From Sphingomonas sp. ERG5 (GTDB taxonomy: Bacteria > Pseudomonadota > Alphaproteobacteria > Sphingomonadales > Sphingomonadaceae), in NCBI RefSeq assembly GCF_000803065.1, contig NZ_JSXI01000013.1, positions 1 through 64,000 on the forward strand: a DNA stretch of 64,000 nt. The letters run 5' to 3'. Under the pieces are notes generated by a model. That model was not told where the DNA came from. It saw only the letters and a program-made list of their open reading frames with translations, and ran no database searches. Each line of letters begins with the position of its first letter. Position 1 is the first letter of the stretch. This document shows, piece by piece, positions 15,928 to 25,421 of this stretch. The translations under genes were made by a program, and so were the position numbers.

Positions 15928-17550
15928 ATGGCCAGCACCACGGCAGCGGATACCGCGCCAGAGCCCGACACGACGTCCGAGCCGTCGGTCAAGGACATCC
16001 GGCTCGTGATTACCGCGTCGTCGCTGGGCACGGTGTTCGAATGGTATGACTTCTTCATCTACGGCACGCTGGCGGCATCGGGCATCATCGGCCGCACCTT
16101 CTTCCCGGCGGGCAATGAGACGATGCAGACCTTGCTCGCCTGGGCGGGTTTCGCGGTCGGTTTCGGTTTCCGGCCATTGGGCGCAGTGCTGTTCGGCTAT
16201 CTCGGTGACAAGCTTGGCCGCAAATACACCTTCCTCGTCACCATCACCCTTATGGGTGTCGCGACCGCGGGCGTCGGCCTGATTCCGTCCTTCGAGGCGA
16301 TCGGATTCGCCGCACCGCTGATGGTCATCGGCTTGCGTATTCTGCAGGGCTTGGCGCTCGGTGGTGAATATGGCGGGGCGGCAATCTATGTCGCGGAGCA
16401 TTCGCCCAAGGGTAAATCAGGCTATTACACCAGCTTCATCCAGGCGAGCGTGGTCGGCGGCTTCATTCTCAGCCTCATCGTCGTGCTTGCGACCAAATCG
16501 GTCCTGCCGCCCGAATTATGGGAAGGGGGTGGCTGGCGTTTCCCCTTCCTCTTCTCGCTGCTGCTGCTCGCCGTATCGCTGTGGATGCGCCTCAAATTGT
16601 CCGAAAGCCCAGTGTTCAAGAAGATGAAGGCCGAGGGCGAGATGGCCAAGAATCCCTTCATCGAAAGCTTCACTTATCCCGGCAATCTCAAGCGCCTGTT
16701 CGTCGCCTTGTTCGGCATTGCCGCCGGACTGACGGTGATCTGGTACACCGCGATGTTCAGTGTGCTGTCCTTTTTGCAGACGACGATGCGCGTGCAGGAA
16801 ACAGCAGCGCAACTGATCATTGGCGTGGGCTGTGTCATGGGGCTGTTCTGGTTCGTCCTGTTTGGCAAATTGTCCGATCGGGTCGGGCGCAAAAAGCCGA
16901 TCGTGGTCGGTTATGTCCTGACGCTCATCCTGCTCTTTCCGGTCTTCTGGGCGATTGGCAGCGCGGCCAATCCCGACCTTGCCTTGGCGGCGAAGCGTGC
17001 GCCGGTCATCGTCTCCGGCCCGGTTTGCGCCTATAGTCCTTTTGCGGTGAAGCAGACCGATCAATGCGGCATCCTGCTCGACTATTTCTCGAAAAAAGGC
17101 GTGCAATACACCAAGGCGCACAGCCCGGTGACGGTGGTGATGATCGGCGGTCTGCCGGTTCCCGATACCACACCGGCGGGCCTCGATGCGGCGCTGGCCA
17201 AGGCGGGCTATAATCTCGACAAGGTCGTGCCCGCGCCGCTCAACATTGCGGTCATCCTGTTCGCCATTCTTGTTCTCGGCGCGCTGTCGGGCGTCACCTA
17301 TGGGCCGGTTGCGGCGTTGCTCTCGGAAATGTTCCCGCCGCGCATCCGCTATAGTTCGATGTCGATCCCCTATCACCTTGGGACCGGTTATTTCGGCGGT
17401 TTCCTGCCCTTTATCAGCCAGTATATCGTCGCGAAGACCGGCGATCCCTATGCCGGGCTATGGTATACCATGGCCGTGGTCGCGATGGCGTTGGTGGTGA
17501 CGATGTGGGGACTCTCCGAAACGCGTCCCGGCATGGCAAGTGCCGACTAG
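15928..17550 (+). CDS. MHS-family MFS metabolite:proton symporter
   Basis: A 540-residue major facilitator of the metabolite:H+ symporter subfamily. The family signature FEWYDFFIYG is at about residue 40, DKLGRKYTF is the loop 2-3 motif, and RVGRKKPIV is its repeat in the second half. About twelve membrane helices are present. An unusual ~80-residue non-membrane insertion lies between the halves (from about residue 358, with PVCAYSPF and KQTDQCGILLD), also seen in related sphingomonad transporters. The substrate is unknown, typically a carboxylate or osmolyte. The ATG at 15928 has GGGGGAGAAG upstream; the frame is open further back but without a ribosome site. Confidence 0.9.
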   Translation: MASTTAADTAPEPDTTSEPSVKDIRLVITASSLGTVFEWYDFFIYGTLAASGIIGRTFFPAGNETMQTLLAWAGFAVGFGFRPLGAVLFGYLGDKLGRKYTFLVTITLMGVATAGVGLIPSFEAIGFAAPLMVIGLRILQGLALGGEYGGAAIYVAEHSPKGKSGYYTSFIQASVVGGFILSLIVVLATKSVLPPELWEGGGWRFPFLFSLLLLAVSLWMRLKLSESPVFKKMKAEGEMAKNPFIESFTYPGNLKRLFVALFGIAAGLTVIWYTAMFSVLSFLQTTMRVQETAAQLIIGVGCVMGLFWFVLFGKLSDRVGRKKPIVVGYVLTLILLFPVFWAIGSAANPDLALAAKRAPVIVSGPVCAYSPFAVKQTDQCGILLDYFSKKGVQYTKAHSPVTVVMIGGLPVPDTTPAGLDAALAKAGYNLDKVVPAPLNIAVILFAILVLGALSGVTYGPVAALLSEMFPPRIRYSSMSIPYHLGTGYFGGFLPFISQYIVAKTGDPYAGLWYTMAVVAMALVVTMWGLSETRPGMASAD

Positions 17551-17583
17551 CGGAGCCGCACAACCACCGCTAACCGCATTGCC

Positions 17584-18618
17584 ATGACGAACGCGCCCTT
17601 ACGGTTAAGCCTCGATTCCACCGCCCTTGTCGCCAACTGGCGCGCCCTTGCGACCATGAGCGGCAGTGCCGCGTGCGGTGCCGCGATCAAGGCCGATGGC
17701 TATGGCCTTGGCGCAGTCGAGGTCGTGAAGCGCCTCGCCGCTGTCGGCTGCCGTGATTTCTACGTCGCCACCTGGGCCGAAGCCCCGGCGGTCGCTTCGC
17801 TCGGCGTGTCCGTATCGGTTCTGCACGGTGTCCGCGAAGAGGATATGGCGCAGGCCGGGGCAGGGCGCGCGCGTCCGGTGCTGAATACCGCAAACCAGGT
17901 TGCACGCTGGAAGCAGGCGGGCGGTGGACCCTGTGATGTGATGGTCGATACCGGCATGAACCGTCTTGGCGTCTCGATCGACGACGTCGCGACCGGGTTG
18001 CTCGACGGGCTGCACATCGAGACGCTGATGAGCCACCTCGCCTGCGCCGACGAAGATCATGCGATGAACGAGCTTCAGCGTGTGGCATTCACCGGATTGG
18101 TCGGACGTACCGATGCACGGCGCATGAGCCTGGCCAATTCCGCGGGGATTGCGCTCGGGAAGGATTATGCCTTCGACCTGACTCGCCCCGGCATCGCCTT
18201 GTACGGCGGCGTGCCCAGGTCCGAGTTCGCGGGCGTTCTCCATCAGGTCGTGACGCCTGAAGCTCAGATCTTGCAGCGTCGTCTTGTGCCGGCGGGGGCG
18301 CCCATTGGTTATAATGCGGCATGTATCGCACCGACCGATCTGGACGTCGCGATTCTCAATCTGGGTTATGCCGATGGCTATTTCCGTGGCTTTTCGGGGA
18401 AGGGGGCCGCACTATTCGAAGGACTGCGACTGCCGGTGCTGGGCCGCGTTTCGATGGATCTCATCGCGATTGATGTTTCGGTTGCGCCCCTGTTAGCCGA
18501 GGGCGATTGGGTGCAGCTCGATTATGCGCTCCCCATGGCGGCGATGGCCAGCGGCATGTCGCAATATGAATTACTGACCGGCCTGGGCACGCGGTTCGAA
18601 CGGCGCTGGATCAGCTAG
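17584..18618 (+). CDS. alr: Alanine racemase
   Basis: A 344-residue PLP enzyme converting L- to D-alanine for peptidoglycan. The PLP lysine is in AAIKADGYGLGA (Lys36), the second catalytic residue Tyr243 in PIGYNAAC, and RVSMDLIAID is the conserved substrate-site motif. It is shorter than many Alr proteins, with little sequence beyond the barrel. It starts 33 bp after the transporter, so the two may be co-transcribed. Its last 8 bases overlap the converging gene on the minus strand. Confidence 0.93.
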   Translation: MTNAPLRLSLDSTALVANWRALATMSGSAACGAAIKADGYGLGAVEVVKRLAAVGCRDFYVATWAEAPAVASLGVSVSVLHGVREEDMAQAGAGRARPVLNTANQVARWKQAGGGPCDVMVDTGMNRLGVSIDDVATGLLDGLHIETLMSHLACADEDHAMNELQRVAFTGLVGRTDARRMSLANSAGIALGKDYAFDLTRPGIALYGGVPRSEFAGVLHQVVTPEAQILQRRLVPAGAPIGYNAACIAPTDLDVAILNLGYADGYFRGFSGKGAALFEGLRLPVLGRVSMDLIAIDVSVAPLLAEGDWVQLDYALPMAAMASGMSQYELLTGLGTRFERRWIS

Positions 18619-19588
18619 GCGGCGGTTTCCACACATCGAGCGGGCGCGCGCGAATCCATCGCGTCGCGAGCCACTTCACGCCCTGGATCACCGGTAATCC
18701 CGCATGGCGCGACGCCGGATCGGGGCTGCCATTGGCCATCACGTTGGTGAAGACGATCGCATCGCCCTGTTGCGGTACGATGGTGACGCCGAGTTCGGAG
18801 AATATGGTCTCGCCACCCTGAAAGCCATGGTTGAGGTAAATCAGCACCGTCTTGATCCGCTGATTCTGCGCGCCGGTGATCGAATCGAGATGAGGGCGAT
18901 ATTGCTGGCCGGGCGCGTAGCGCAGGACGGCGAGCGCTTCTCCCTGGTCGACCTGCGTGCCACTGATCGCGGCAAGGCGATGATTGAGTGCGCGGATCAC
19001 CAGATCCTCGCGCGTCGGGCCGATCACCGCCCCGTCGGAGGTCCGGATCGGGTGGCTGATCTGCCGGCCGGTGGCGGGATCGAGCACCAGCGCGGGCTCA
19101 AGCAGGTCGTTGGCCACCGTCGCGACCTGCATACATTCCTCGGGCGAGAATAGTCGGGGATAGCGCACCAGGTCGCAACCTTCGCTGAGCCGCTCGGGCC
19201 TGGGCATGGTGCGTGGTGCGCCCAGGTGGTCCAGCTTCATGGCCTCGACGAGCTTAAGCTGGTTTGCTGCGACATGGTCACCCCGCGCTGCTGTGCGTAG
19301 CAACGCCAGAGCGGCGGGCCAGTCGGGCACTGCGCCGCTGCCATTGGCGGTGAGCGCGATTTCCATCAGTGCGGCATCGACATGACCGATCGTCACCGCG
19401 CGCCGTAGCAGGCCCCGCGCCTTGATCAGGTCCCGGGGGATGTGCGCGCCCGTCATGCACCACACCGCCAATTCGGCCAGGGCCACGGCGTCGCCACGAT
19501 CACCCGCTTCGCTTAGCAGCGCGGCGCCTCGTTCCGCCTGGCCGTCCTGCGCGAAGCGTTGAGCCTGCTCTACCGATGAAGATGTCAT
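18611..19588 (-). CDS. 2OG-Fe(II) oxygenase (prolyl 4-hydroxylase-like) with Sel1/TPR-type N-terminus
   Basis: A 325-residue two-domain protein. Residues 1-110 are alpha-helical Sel1-like repeats, and residues 130-325 are a prolyl-4-hydroxylase-type oxygenase. The iron ligands are His/Asp in RPHLDSI and a distal His in RHAGLPV; the 2-oxoglutarate-binding basic residue lies in VKWLATRWIR. Such proteins hydroxylate peptidyl proline or similar residues; the partner is unknown. The ATG at 19588 with AGGTGAGC upstream is preferred to the GTG two codons earlier. It converges with alr. Confidence 0.87.
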   Translation of the reverse strand: MTSSSVEQAQRFAQDGQAERGAALLSEAGDRGDAVALAELAVWCMTGAHIPRDLIKARGLLRRAVTIGHVDAALMEIALTANGSGAVPDWPAALALLRTAARGDHVAANQLKLVEAMKLDHLGAPRTMPRPERLSEGCDLVRYPRLFSPEECMQVATVANDLLEPALVLDPATGRQISHPIRTSDGAVIGPTREDLVIRALNHRLAAISGTQVDQGEALAVLRYAPGQQYRPHLDSITGAQNQRIKTVLIYLNHGFQGGETIFSELGVTIVPQQGDAIVFTNVMANGSPDPASRHAGLPVIQGVKWLATRWIRARPLDVWKPPPS

Positions 19589-19615
19589 GCTCACCTTATG
19601 CTGGTGCTGCAGGAC

Positions 19616-19649
19616 AAAAAAAAGGGGGCAAAGGTTACCCTTTGCCCCC
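19616..19649 (-). terminator. Rho-independent terminator of the TonB receptor gene
   Basis: Read on the minus strand, an 11-bp stem GGGGGCAAAGG/CCTTTGCCCCC with a 4-base loop is followed by eight T residues. It lies 20 bp after the receptor stop and is a textbook intrinsic terminator. The plus-strand side has A residues only, so it acts on the receptor gene. Confidence 0.92.
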
Positions 19650-19669
19650 TGGAATTGACTGTTCCGACC

Positions 19670-22600
19670 TTAGAAGCGGGCGCGGAAGCCGGCGTAGAAG
19701 TTACGGCCGCGGAAGTTGTAGATCGAGCTGTTTGCACCGGTTGCCGTCGAACCCAGCGGCGGATCCTTGTCGAGCAGGTTGTCGATGCCAGCATAGAATC
19801 TCAGATCCTTGCCGAAGCCGCCACTGTTGTCGATGTTCCACTCGAACCGGATGTCATGATAGAAGACCGACGGATATTGCTGGATGTCGGCATAGTCCGC
19901 ATTCTCTGGAGGACGCCCTTGCAGGCTGTTGAAGTCCTCATAGTTATTGACCCACATCGGCCCAATGTACCGCAGCCGGTACCCGAAGGTGAACTGCTTG
20001 TACGTCAGGTCCGTATCCAGACGGAACTCGTCGACCGGATCGCCCAGTTCGCCCAGGATCCGATTTTCGAAGTTCGGACGCGTGGGATCCGTATAGTTGC
20101 TGTTGGTCAACTGATGCACATAGATCAGGTTCGAGTTGAGGCGAACGTTCGGACCCAGCTGGGTACGGTACGAAGCCTGGAAGTCGAGGCCGCGCCGAAC
20201 CCGCTTTGCATAGTTGAGCGGAGCCTGGATCAGCGAACCGCCAAGGATCTGACCTGGAGTTTCGCCAAAGGGAGGTGTGCCACCGCCACGGTAACGCGTG
20301 AACAGCCCGCAGAACGGATTGGCGAGCGTGGGCAGATCGTAGCAGCTATTGGCGATCTGCTGTGCGGTCACAGATGTGATCACATTGTCGACCTTGATAT
20401 TATAATAATCGACGCTGAGTGAGAAGCCCGGAATGATCCGCGGCTGAATCACGGCGCCGAGCGTGATCGAGTTCGAGGTTTCCGCCTTGAGGTTCAGGTT
20501 GCTGCCGCTCACGACCGGGAGCGAGTAAACCGCAAGAGAGTTGAGAGCCGGCAGGAGCGCGCCGAGATCAGCCTGGCAATTGGCTGCACGATATTGCGAA
20601 CCTGCACCGATATTGGCTGGGCGGCAGGGGTCCTGGAATTGCGGCGCGAAATTCGGGACCAGCGGGAACGCGGTTTCCGACACGTTCGGCGCACGAACCG
20701 CACGGCTGAAATTGCCGCGGAAACGGATGTCCTGGATCGGTGCCCAATCGGCGCCCGCGTTATAGGCCCAGACCGTGCCGGTGCTGCCCTGATACTTCGC
20801 AACTCGCGCCGCGCCGCTGATGGTCAGCTCGTGGAAGAGCGGCAAATCCTTCACCACCGGAATCCGGAGCTCGCCATAGGCCTCCTTCACTTGGAAAGCC
20901 TTTGGAGAGAAAGTCGGAATGACGACGGCGTTCGTCGCTCCCGACTGAACGAAGGGATCTTCCTGGTAATACGACTTTTCGCGTCGGTACTCGGCACCGA
21001 CCGCAAAGCTGATCGGGCCGCCTGGCAATTCGAAGAGTTGGCTCAGGTCGCCACCGACAAAGCCGGACAGGACAAGCTGGTCCTGCGAGGCGACATGGGT
21101 CGCATTGTAGGTGAAGTATTTGGCCGCGGCGCTGTTATCCCCTCCACCAAAGGGATTGTAAGGTACGCAAGCGGCAATATCCGAGTTAAGCCGGCCCTGT
21201 TGCGCGGCAATTTGAGTAGCGTCGAATCCCTGAGTGAAAGGGACGGCGGATGCTGGATCGAACTGCGCACGGCACTGAATCTGGCCAGTAACGGGGTTAC
21301 GACCGGCATCGAGCGACAGCATAAAACGCTGACGGTCAAGATAGCCATAGGTGGTCGTGCGTTCCTTGAACTTTCCGTAATTGACCGAAAATTCGTAGTT
21401 CCAGTCCTCGTTGAACGTGCCGCGCAAGCCCCCAACGAAACGATAGGTGTCGCGCTGGAATTTTTCGTCACGAATCCCCGAGTCGGCCAATTGTCGCGCG
21501 ACAACGAAGCGATAGCTGCCGTTTGCGATATTCGCGATGTCCGTCGCCGTAAGTAAGTTTGTGGGAGTCGGGGCGACGGCGTTGGGATCGCAGGCGCCCG
21601 TCAGGCTTGTTTTGCAACCAGACGCCAGGATCGCATTGGCGATCGTTGCGCGCGCTGCGGTATTCAGGAACGGGTTGTCGAGCCGAACACGCTCACGGGC
21701 GTCAAACTGCGCAAAAGTACCCTGGATGAACGAGGGGCCCGCGTTCGAGCCCAGCGCATTGACTCGATTCCACTTGGCTTCAAAGAAGAGCTCGGCGGCA
21801 TCGCTGAATGCGAAATGCCCGAGCGCGTTGAAGTTGTAGCGTTCCATGAACGGCAGTACGGAAAGAAGCTTGTCTTCGCGACCGGTCTGGCCATTGCCGC
21901 CGGTGATGCCGCCGAGAATGCCCTGGCCAAAGCGCGCTCCAGTTTGGGCAGCCAGCGTCCCGTCCTGATTGAATACGTAGCTGCAATTATAGGGCAGGGC
22001 GGCATTGGGGGCGCCAGGAAGGCCATTGGAAATACCGTTGCCGCACGGTGCCGACCCGCCCTTTTGCTGATTGATCGTAACCAGGCCGTACCGATTGATG
22101 CTCGTGCTGCGGACGTCACGGATGTAAGTGCGATCTGGAATACCGTCGCTGCCATTGACCAACCCGCCTTGATCGATGTCGGTGACGAAAAGGCCGTCCT
22201 GCGACCGGTACGACGGGATGTCGGAGGCAAAAACGCGAGACTGGCGAGCATATTCGCCGTGCACCATGATGTTGCCGCGGCCGCCGGCAAAGTTCGTGCC
22301 GGCCATCGCCGAGATGTACTGGTTGCCGCCAAAGCCCTTTTCCGCAACGCCCGCGCTGCCACGTACCTGCACGCCGGTGAAGTCGCGCTTCAGCACGAAA
22401 TTGACCACGCCGGCGATCGCGTCCGAACCATAGATGGCGGAGTTGCCGCCGGTCACGATGTCGACGCGCTCGATCAGATCGTTCGGGATGGTGTTGATGT
22501 CGGTGGACACCGCATTGTTCAGAATGTCGGCAGCAACGTGACGACGGCCATTGACCAGTACGAGGGTCCGCTGAGACCCCAGACCACGAAGGTCGAGCAG

Positions 22601-22936
22601 GTTGAGGCCGGCGATGCCGATGCCCAGGCCCGGATTCTGCTGGGCGAAAGTGCTGCGCAGCTGTGGCAGATCGTTCAGCGTGTCGCCGATATTGGTCTGA
22701 CCCTGCTGGAAGATCTGATCACCGCTGATCGACGTGATCGGAACCGTCGATTCGAGATTCGGACGACGAATACGCGAACCGGTGACGATGATCGCATCTT
22801 CGCTGGTCGGCGTCTCGGTTTCGGTCGTCGCGACCGGTTTAACCGATGGAGCGGTTTCCTGCGCAAAGGCGCCCGCGGAAAATAGCACTGAACCGGCTGC
22901 AAGCGCCGTCGCTGCCAAAAGGCGAGTTTTCAGCAT
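19670..22936 (-). CDS. TonB-dependent outer-membrane receptor
   Basis: A 1088-residue outer-membrane transporter driven by TonB. A signal peptide (MLKTRLLAATALAAGSVLFS) ends at AFAQ, followed by a TonB-box-like DAIIVTGSRI, a plug domain (SISGDQIFQQGQTNIGDTL; DLRGLGSQRTLVLVNGRRH), and a long 22-strand barrel ending in aromatic Phe (YAGFRARF). The large size and Asn/Tyr-rich loops are typical of sphingomonad receptors for carbohydrates or peptides; the ligand cannot be told. The ATG at 22936 starts a clean signal peptide, unlike the open frame 28 codons earlier. It is preceded by two operator-like palindromes and ends at an intrinsic terminator. Confidence 0.93.
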   Translation of the reverse strand: MLKTRLLAATALAAGSVLFSAGAFAQETAPSVKPVATTETETPTSEDAIIVTGSRIRRPNLESTVPITSISGDQIFQQGQTNIGDTLNDLPQLRSTFAQQNPGLGIGIAGLNLLDLRGLGSQRTLVLVNGRRHVAADILNNAVSTDINTIPNDLIERVDIVTGGNSAIYGSDAIAGVVNFVLKRDFTGVQVRGSAGVAEKGFGGNQYISAMAGTNFAGGRGNIMVHGEYARQSRVFASDIPSYRSQDGLFVTDIDQGGLVNGSDGIPDRTYIRDVRSTSINRYGLVTINQQKGGSAPCGNGISNGLPGAPNAALPYNCSYVFNQDGTLAAQTGARFGQGILGGITGGNGQTGREDKLLSVLPFMERYNFNALGHFAFSDAAELFFEAKWNRVNALGSNAGPSFIQGTFAQFDARERVRLDNPFLNTAARATIANAILASGCKTSLTGACDPNAVAPTPTNLLTATDIANIANGSYRFVVARQLADSGIRDEKFQRDTYRFVGGLRGTFNEDWNYEFSVNYGKFKERTTTYGYLDRQRFMLSLDAGRNPVTGQIQCRAQFDPASAVPFTQGFDATQIAAQQGRLNSDIAACVPYNPFGGGDNSAAAKYFTYNATHVASQDQLVLSGFVGGDLSQLFELPGGPISFAVGAEYRREKSYYQEDPFVQSGATNAVVIPTFSPKAFQVKEAYGELRIPVVKDLPLFHELTISGAARVAKYQGSTGTVWAYNAGADWAPIQDIRFRGNFSRAVRAPNVSETAFPLVPNFAPQFQDPCRPANIGAGSQYRAANCQADLGALLPALNSLAVYSLPVVSGSNLNLKAETSNSITLGAVIQPRIIPGFSLSVDYYNIKVDNVITSVTAQQIANSCYDLPTLANPFCGLFTRYRGGGTPPFGETPGQILGGSLIQAPLNYAKRVRRGLDFQASYRTQLGPNVRLNSNLIYVHQLTNSNYTDPTRPNFENRILGELGDPVDEFRLDTDLTYKQFTFGYRLRYIGPMWVNNYEDFNSLQGRPPENADYADIQQYPSVFYHDIRFEWNIDNSGGFGKDLRFYAGIDNLLDKDPPLGSTATGANSSIYNFRGRNFYAGFRARF

Positions 22937-22980
22937 GTTATAGAACCCCCGAAAGATAAAGCACGGGCAACAGCCCGGGC

Positions 22981-23024
22981 AACATTGTGCAATGTTTGCC
23001 GAGGCAGTCACATTGCACAATGTT
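22981..23024 (-). promoter_or_regulatory. Twin palindromic operator boxes of the TonB receptor
   Basis: Two boxes of the form ACATTG-NN-CAATGT (22982-22995 and 23010-23023) each form a near-perfect palindrome. Together they make a 15-bp inverted repeat with a 14-bp spacer (AACATTGTGCAATGT and its complement). Centres are 28 bp apart, about 60-90 bp upstream of the receptor start. A TTGACA-like hexamer lies just upstream (minus strand, 23055-23050) but no convincing -10 follows at 17 bp. They are probably sites for a dimeric regulator, not encoded nearby. Confidence 0.7.
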
Positions 23025-23113
23025 AATCAGCGGTTCAGGTAGACTATCGTGTCAATTTCCAAAGCACGTGTAGCGAAAATGCAACATCATGTCTCTGCTT
23101 AGGACAATTCCGC

Positions 23114-24286
23114 TTAACGTTCGATACACATGGCAATTCCCATGCCGCCGCCGATGCACAGGGTCGCCAAACCCTTCTTCACGTCACGCTTCTGCATCTC
23201 ATAGATCAGGGTCGTCAGCACGCGCGCGCCGCTCGCGCCGATCGGATGGCCAATCGCGATCGCGCCGCCATTGACATTGACCTTGTCGGCATCCCAGCCG
23301 AGTTCCTTGCCGACTGACAGCGCTTGCGCCGCGAATGCCTCGTTCGCTTCGATCAGATCAAGATCGCCAATAGTCCAGCCGGCCTTTTCCAGCGCGCGTC
23401 GCGTCGCCGGGACGGGGCCGATGCCCATGATCGACGGATCGACGCCGGCCGAGGCCCAACTCCTGATCGTGGCGAGGATGGTCGATCCGCGCTTTTCGGC
23501 CTCCTCGCGGGTCATCAGTACGAGCGCCGCGGCGCCGTCATTGAGCCCGCTGGCATTGGCGGCGGTGACGGTGCCGTCCTTCTTGAACGCCGGCTTCACG
23601 CCCGACACGCTCTCCAGCGTCACACCGCTGCGGATATATTCGTCGTCGGACACGATCGTGTCGCCCTTGCGGCCCTTGACCGTGACCGGTGCGATCTCGT
23701 CACGGAAGCGGCCAGAGGAGCGCGCCGCATCGGCAAGGTTTTGCGAACGGACCGAGAATTCGTCCTGCTGCCCGCGCGTCACCTGATATTGTTCGGCAAG
23801 ATTCTCGGCGGTGATGCCCATATGATAGCCGTTGAAGACGTCGGTCAGGCCGTCCTTGACCATCGTGTCGACCAAAGCGAGGTCGCCCATCTTCTGCCCG
23901 CCGCGCAGATTCTGTGCATGCGCGCTGAGCGACATCGACTCCTGCCCGCCCGCCACGACGATCGTCGCGTCGCCAGTCGCGATCGCCTGGGCCGCCAGCG
24001 CCACCGCGCGCAGGCCCGATCCACAGACCTGATTGACGCCCCAGGCTGGGATTTCCTTGGGCACGCCCGCCGCCATCGACGCCTGGCGTGCCGGGTTCTG
24101 GCCCTGCGCCGCGGTCAGCACTTGGCCGAGAATGACTTCGGACACATCCGCGCCGTCGACGCCGGCCTGTTCCAGTGCCGCTTCAATGGCGATCCGGCCC
24201 AGCTCATGCGCCGGGACCGATCCGAACGCGCCCAGAAAGCTGCCGACAGGCGTGCGCTTGGCGGCGGTGATGACGATATCGGTCAT
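23114..24286 (-). CDS. phaA: Acetyl-CoA acetyltransferase (beta-ketothiolase)
   Basis: A 390-residue thiolase condensing two acetyl-CoA to acetoacetyl-CoA, the first step of polyhydroxybutyrate synthesis (also used in catabolism). The acyl-carrying cysteine is in NQVCGSGLR, His in [14 protein letters not shown], and the second cysteine in [11 protein letters not shown]. The start at 24286 has GAGGA eight bases upstream. It follows the PHA-synthase-like hydrolase by 34 bp on the same strand, and phaR diverges beyond that, so a polyester role is likely. No phaB reductase gene is in the window. Confidence 0.92.
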   Translation of the reverse strand: MTDIVITAAKRTPVGSFLGAFGSVPAHELGRIAIEAALEQAGVDGADVSEVILGQVLTAAQGQNPARQASMAAGVPKEIPAWGVNQVCGSGLRAVALAAQAIATGDATIVVAGGQESMSLSAHAQNLRGGQKMGDLALVDTMVKDGLTDVFNGYHMGITAENLAEQYQVTRGQQDEFSVRSQNLADAARSSGRFRDEIAPVTVKGRKGDTIVSDDEYIRSGVTLESVSGVKPAFKKDGTVTAANASGLNDGAAALVLMTREEAEKRGSTILATIRSWASAGVDPSIMGIGPVPATRRALEKAGWTIGDLDLIEANEAFAAQALSVGKELGWDADKVNVNGGAIAIGHPIGASGARVLTTLIYEMQKRDVKKGLATLCIGGGMGIAMCIER

Positions 24287-24320
24287 GGGAGAATCCTCGG
24301 CGCTCGTGATGATGTGGGCG

Positions 24321-25421
24321 CTATCTAGGCGCGGGCAGCGCGCTAATCCAGTCCGCCAGCGGCTCCCATAGCTGCGCTCGCGCGCCACGCCCGACGATCA
24401 TCCCGACATGGCCCGCGCCCAGGTCACGCCGGTTGGGCAAATCGGCTGCACTTGCCGCCGGGACGATTCGGTCGCTCAGCGAAACGAAATCGATCGCGGG
24501 GCAGGTCAGCCGGGCGGGCCCGGCAATCGTCCCGCCGACGCGCCAATGGTCACGCCCGGTGACATTGCCGCCGATCAATTGTTCGAACATCTGCGCGCCC
24601 GCGGCGAAGGGCAGGGGCGCGCCCGCATTGGCCCAATCCTCCATCGCGACGAACGTCCGGGCCGCGACGCTATCCGGATCCATTGCCGCGAACGCCTCAT
24701 ATTTGGCGATCGTGCGCCCTGGATCGAGCCGCCAGAATCCCGCTTGAAGGACTTCCATCGGAACCAGTCCCATGGTTTCGCACGCCGGGCGTGCCGCGTG
24801 CCACAGTTCGGCGATGTCGGTGCGTGCTTTTTCGCTGAACCCATCGAAGCGCCACGGCGCGGCGATCAGCGCAAGGCCCGCGACCGGCGCGGCGCAGGCG
24901 GCGGCGAGCGCCATCGTCCCGCCCAGGCAATATCCCGCCAGCACGGGCGGTTCGGGGAGTTTCGCGATCAGCGGCAACAGCAATTGCTCGACATGGGCGG
25001 TCACATCCATCGCGCGCGCCGCGCGGTCCGGTGTTCCCCAATCGACGAGATAGGGGTGAAAACCCTGTGCGGCGAGCCAGCGCAGTAGCGAAATGTCGGG
25101 TGCAAGGTCCAGGATGAAGGGCGGGTTGATCAGCGACGGCACGACGACGATCGGACGACCGCCGCGCGCGCGCGCGCCATAGTCCCGCAACCGCGCACGA
25201 CCCTTGCGGTGGCGTACGGGGGCTGGCTTGCGGGGCTTGCCGCGCGCCGCCGCCTGATAGGCGCGCAGTCCGCTCAGGGCTTGTTCACGACGCTCGGGCG
25301 ATGTTGCGGTTTCGCTGCGCAACATCTCCAGAAACAAGGGTAATGGCCTTGGTCCGTGTTGCGGTGCGGCATTAAAGGGTGTTACAGGTGAACCAACCAC
25401 TTGGGCGGGGACCTTTCCCAT
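24321..25421 (-). CDS. PHA-synthase-like alpha/beta hydrolase (PhaC/PhaE-type fold)
   Basis: About 366 residues with an alpha/beta hydrolase fold and the cysteine lipase box [15 protein letters not shown], the hallmark of PHA synthases rather than esterases. Other features are [15 protein letters not shown], an Asp in [10 protein letters not shown] and His in [11 protein letters not shown]. It is much shorter than class I PhaC (584 residues at 10583), so it resembles the short class III-like group. No PhaE partner is nearby. The start is uncertain: ATG at 25421 (overlapping the divergent phaR ATG), GTG at 25400 or ATG at 25325; the conserved [11 protein letters not shown] favours a start upstream of 25325. 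Confidence 0.8.
   Translation of the reverse strand: MGKVPAQVVGSPVTPFNAAPQHGPRPLPLFLEMLRSETATSPERREQALSGLRAYQAAARGKPRKPAPVRHRKGRARLRDYGARARGGRPIVVVPSLINPPFILDLAPDISLLRWLAAQGFHPYLVDWGTPDRAARAMDVTAHVEQLLLPLIAKLPEPPVLAGYCLGGTMALAAACAAPVAGLALIAAPWRFDGFSEKARTDIAELWHAARPACETMGLVPMEVLQAGFWRLDPGRTIAKYEAFAAMDPDSVAARTFVAMEDWANAGAPLPFAAGAQMFEQLIGGNVTGRDHWRVGGTIAGPARLTCPAIDFVSLSDRIVPAASAADLPNRRDLGAGHVGMIVGRGARAQLWEPLADWISALPAPR

Noticed and set aside
23027-23055. Consensus promoter for the TonB receptor
   Set aside because: TTGACA is present on the minus strand, but the base pattern 17 bp on (CGCTGA) is not a -10 and the better GATTAA is 21 bp away.
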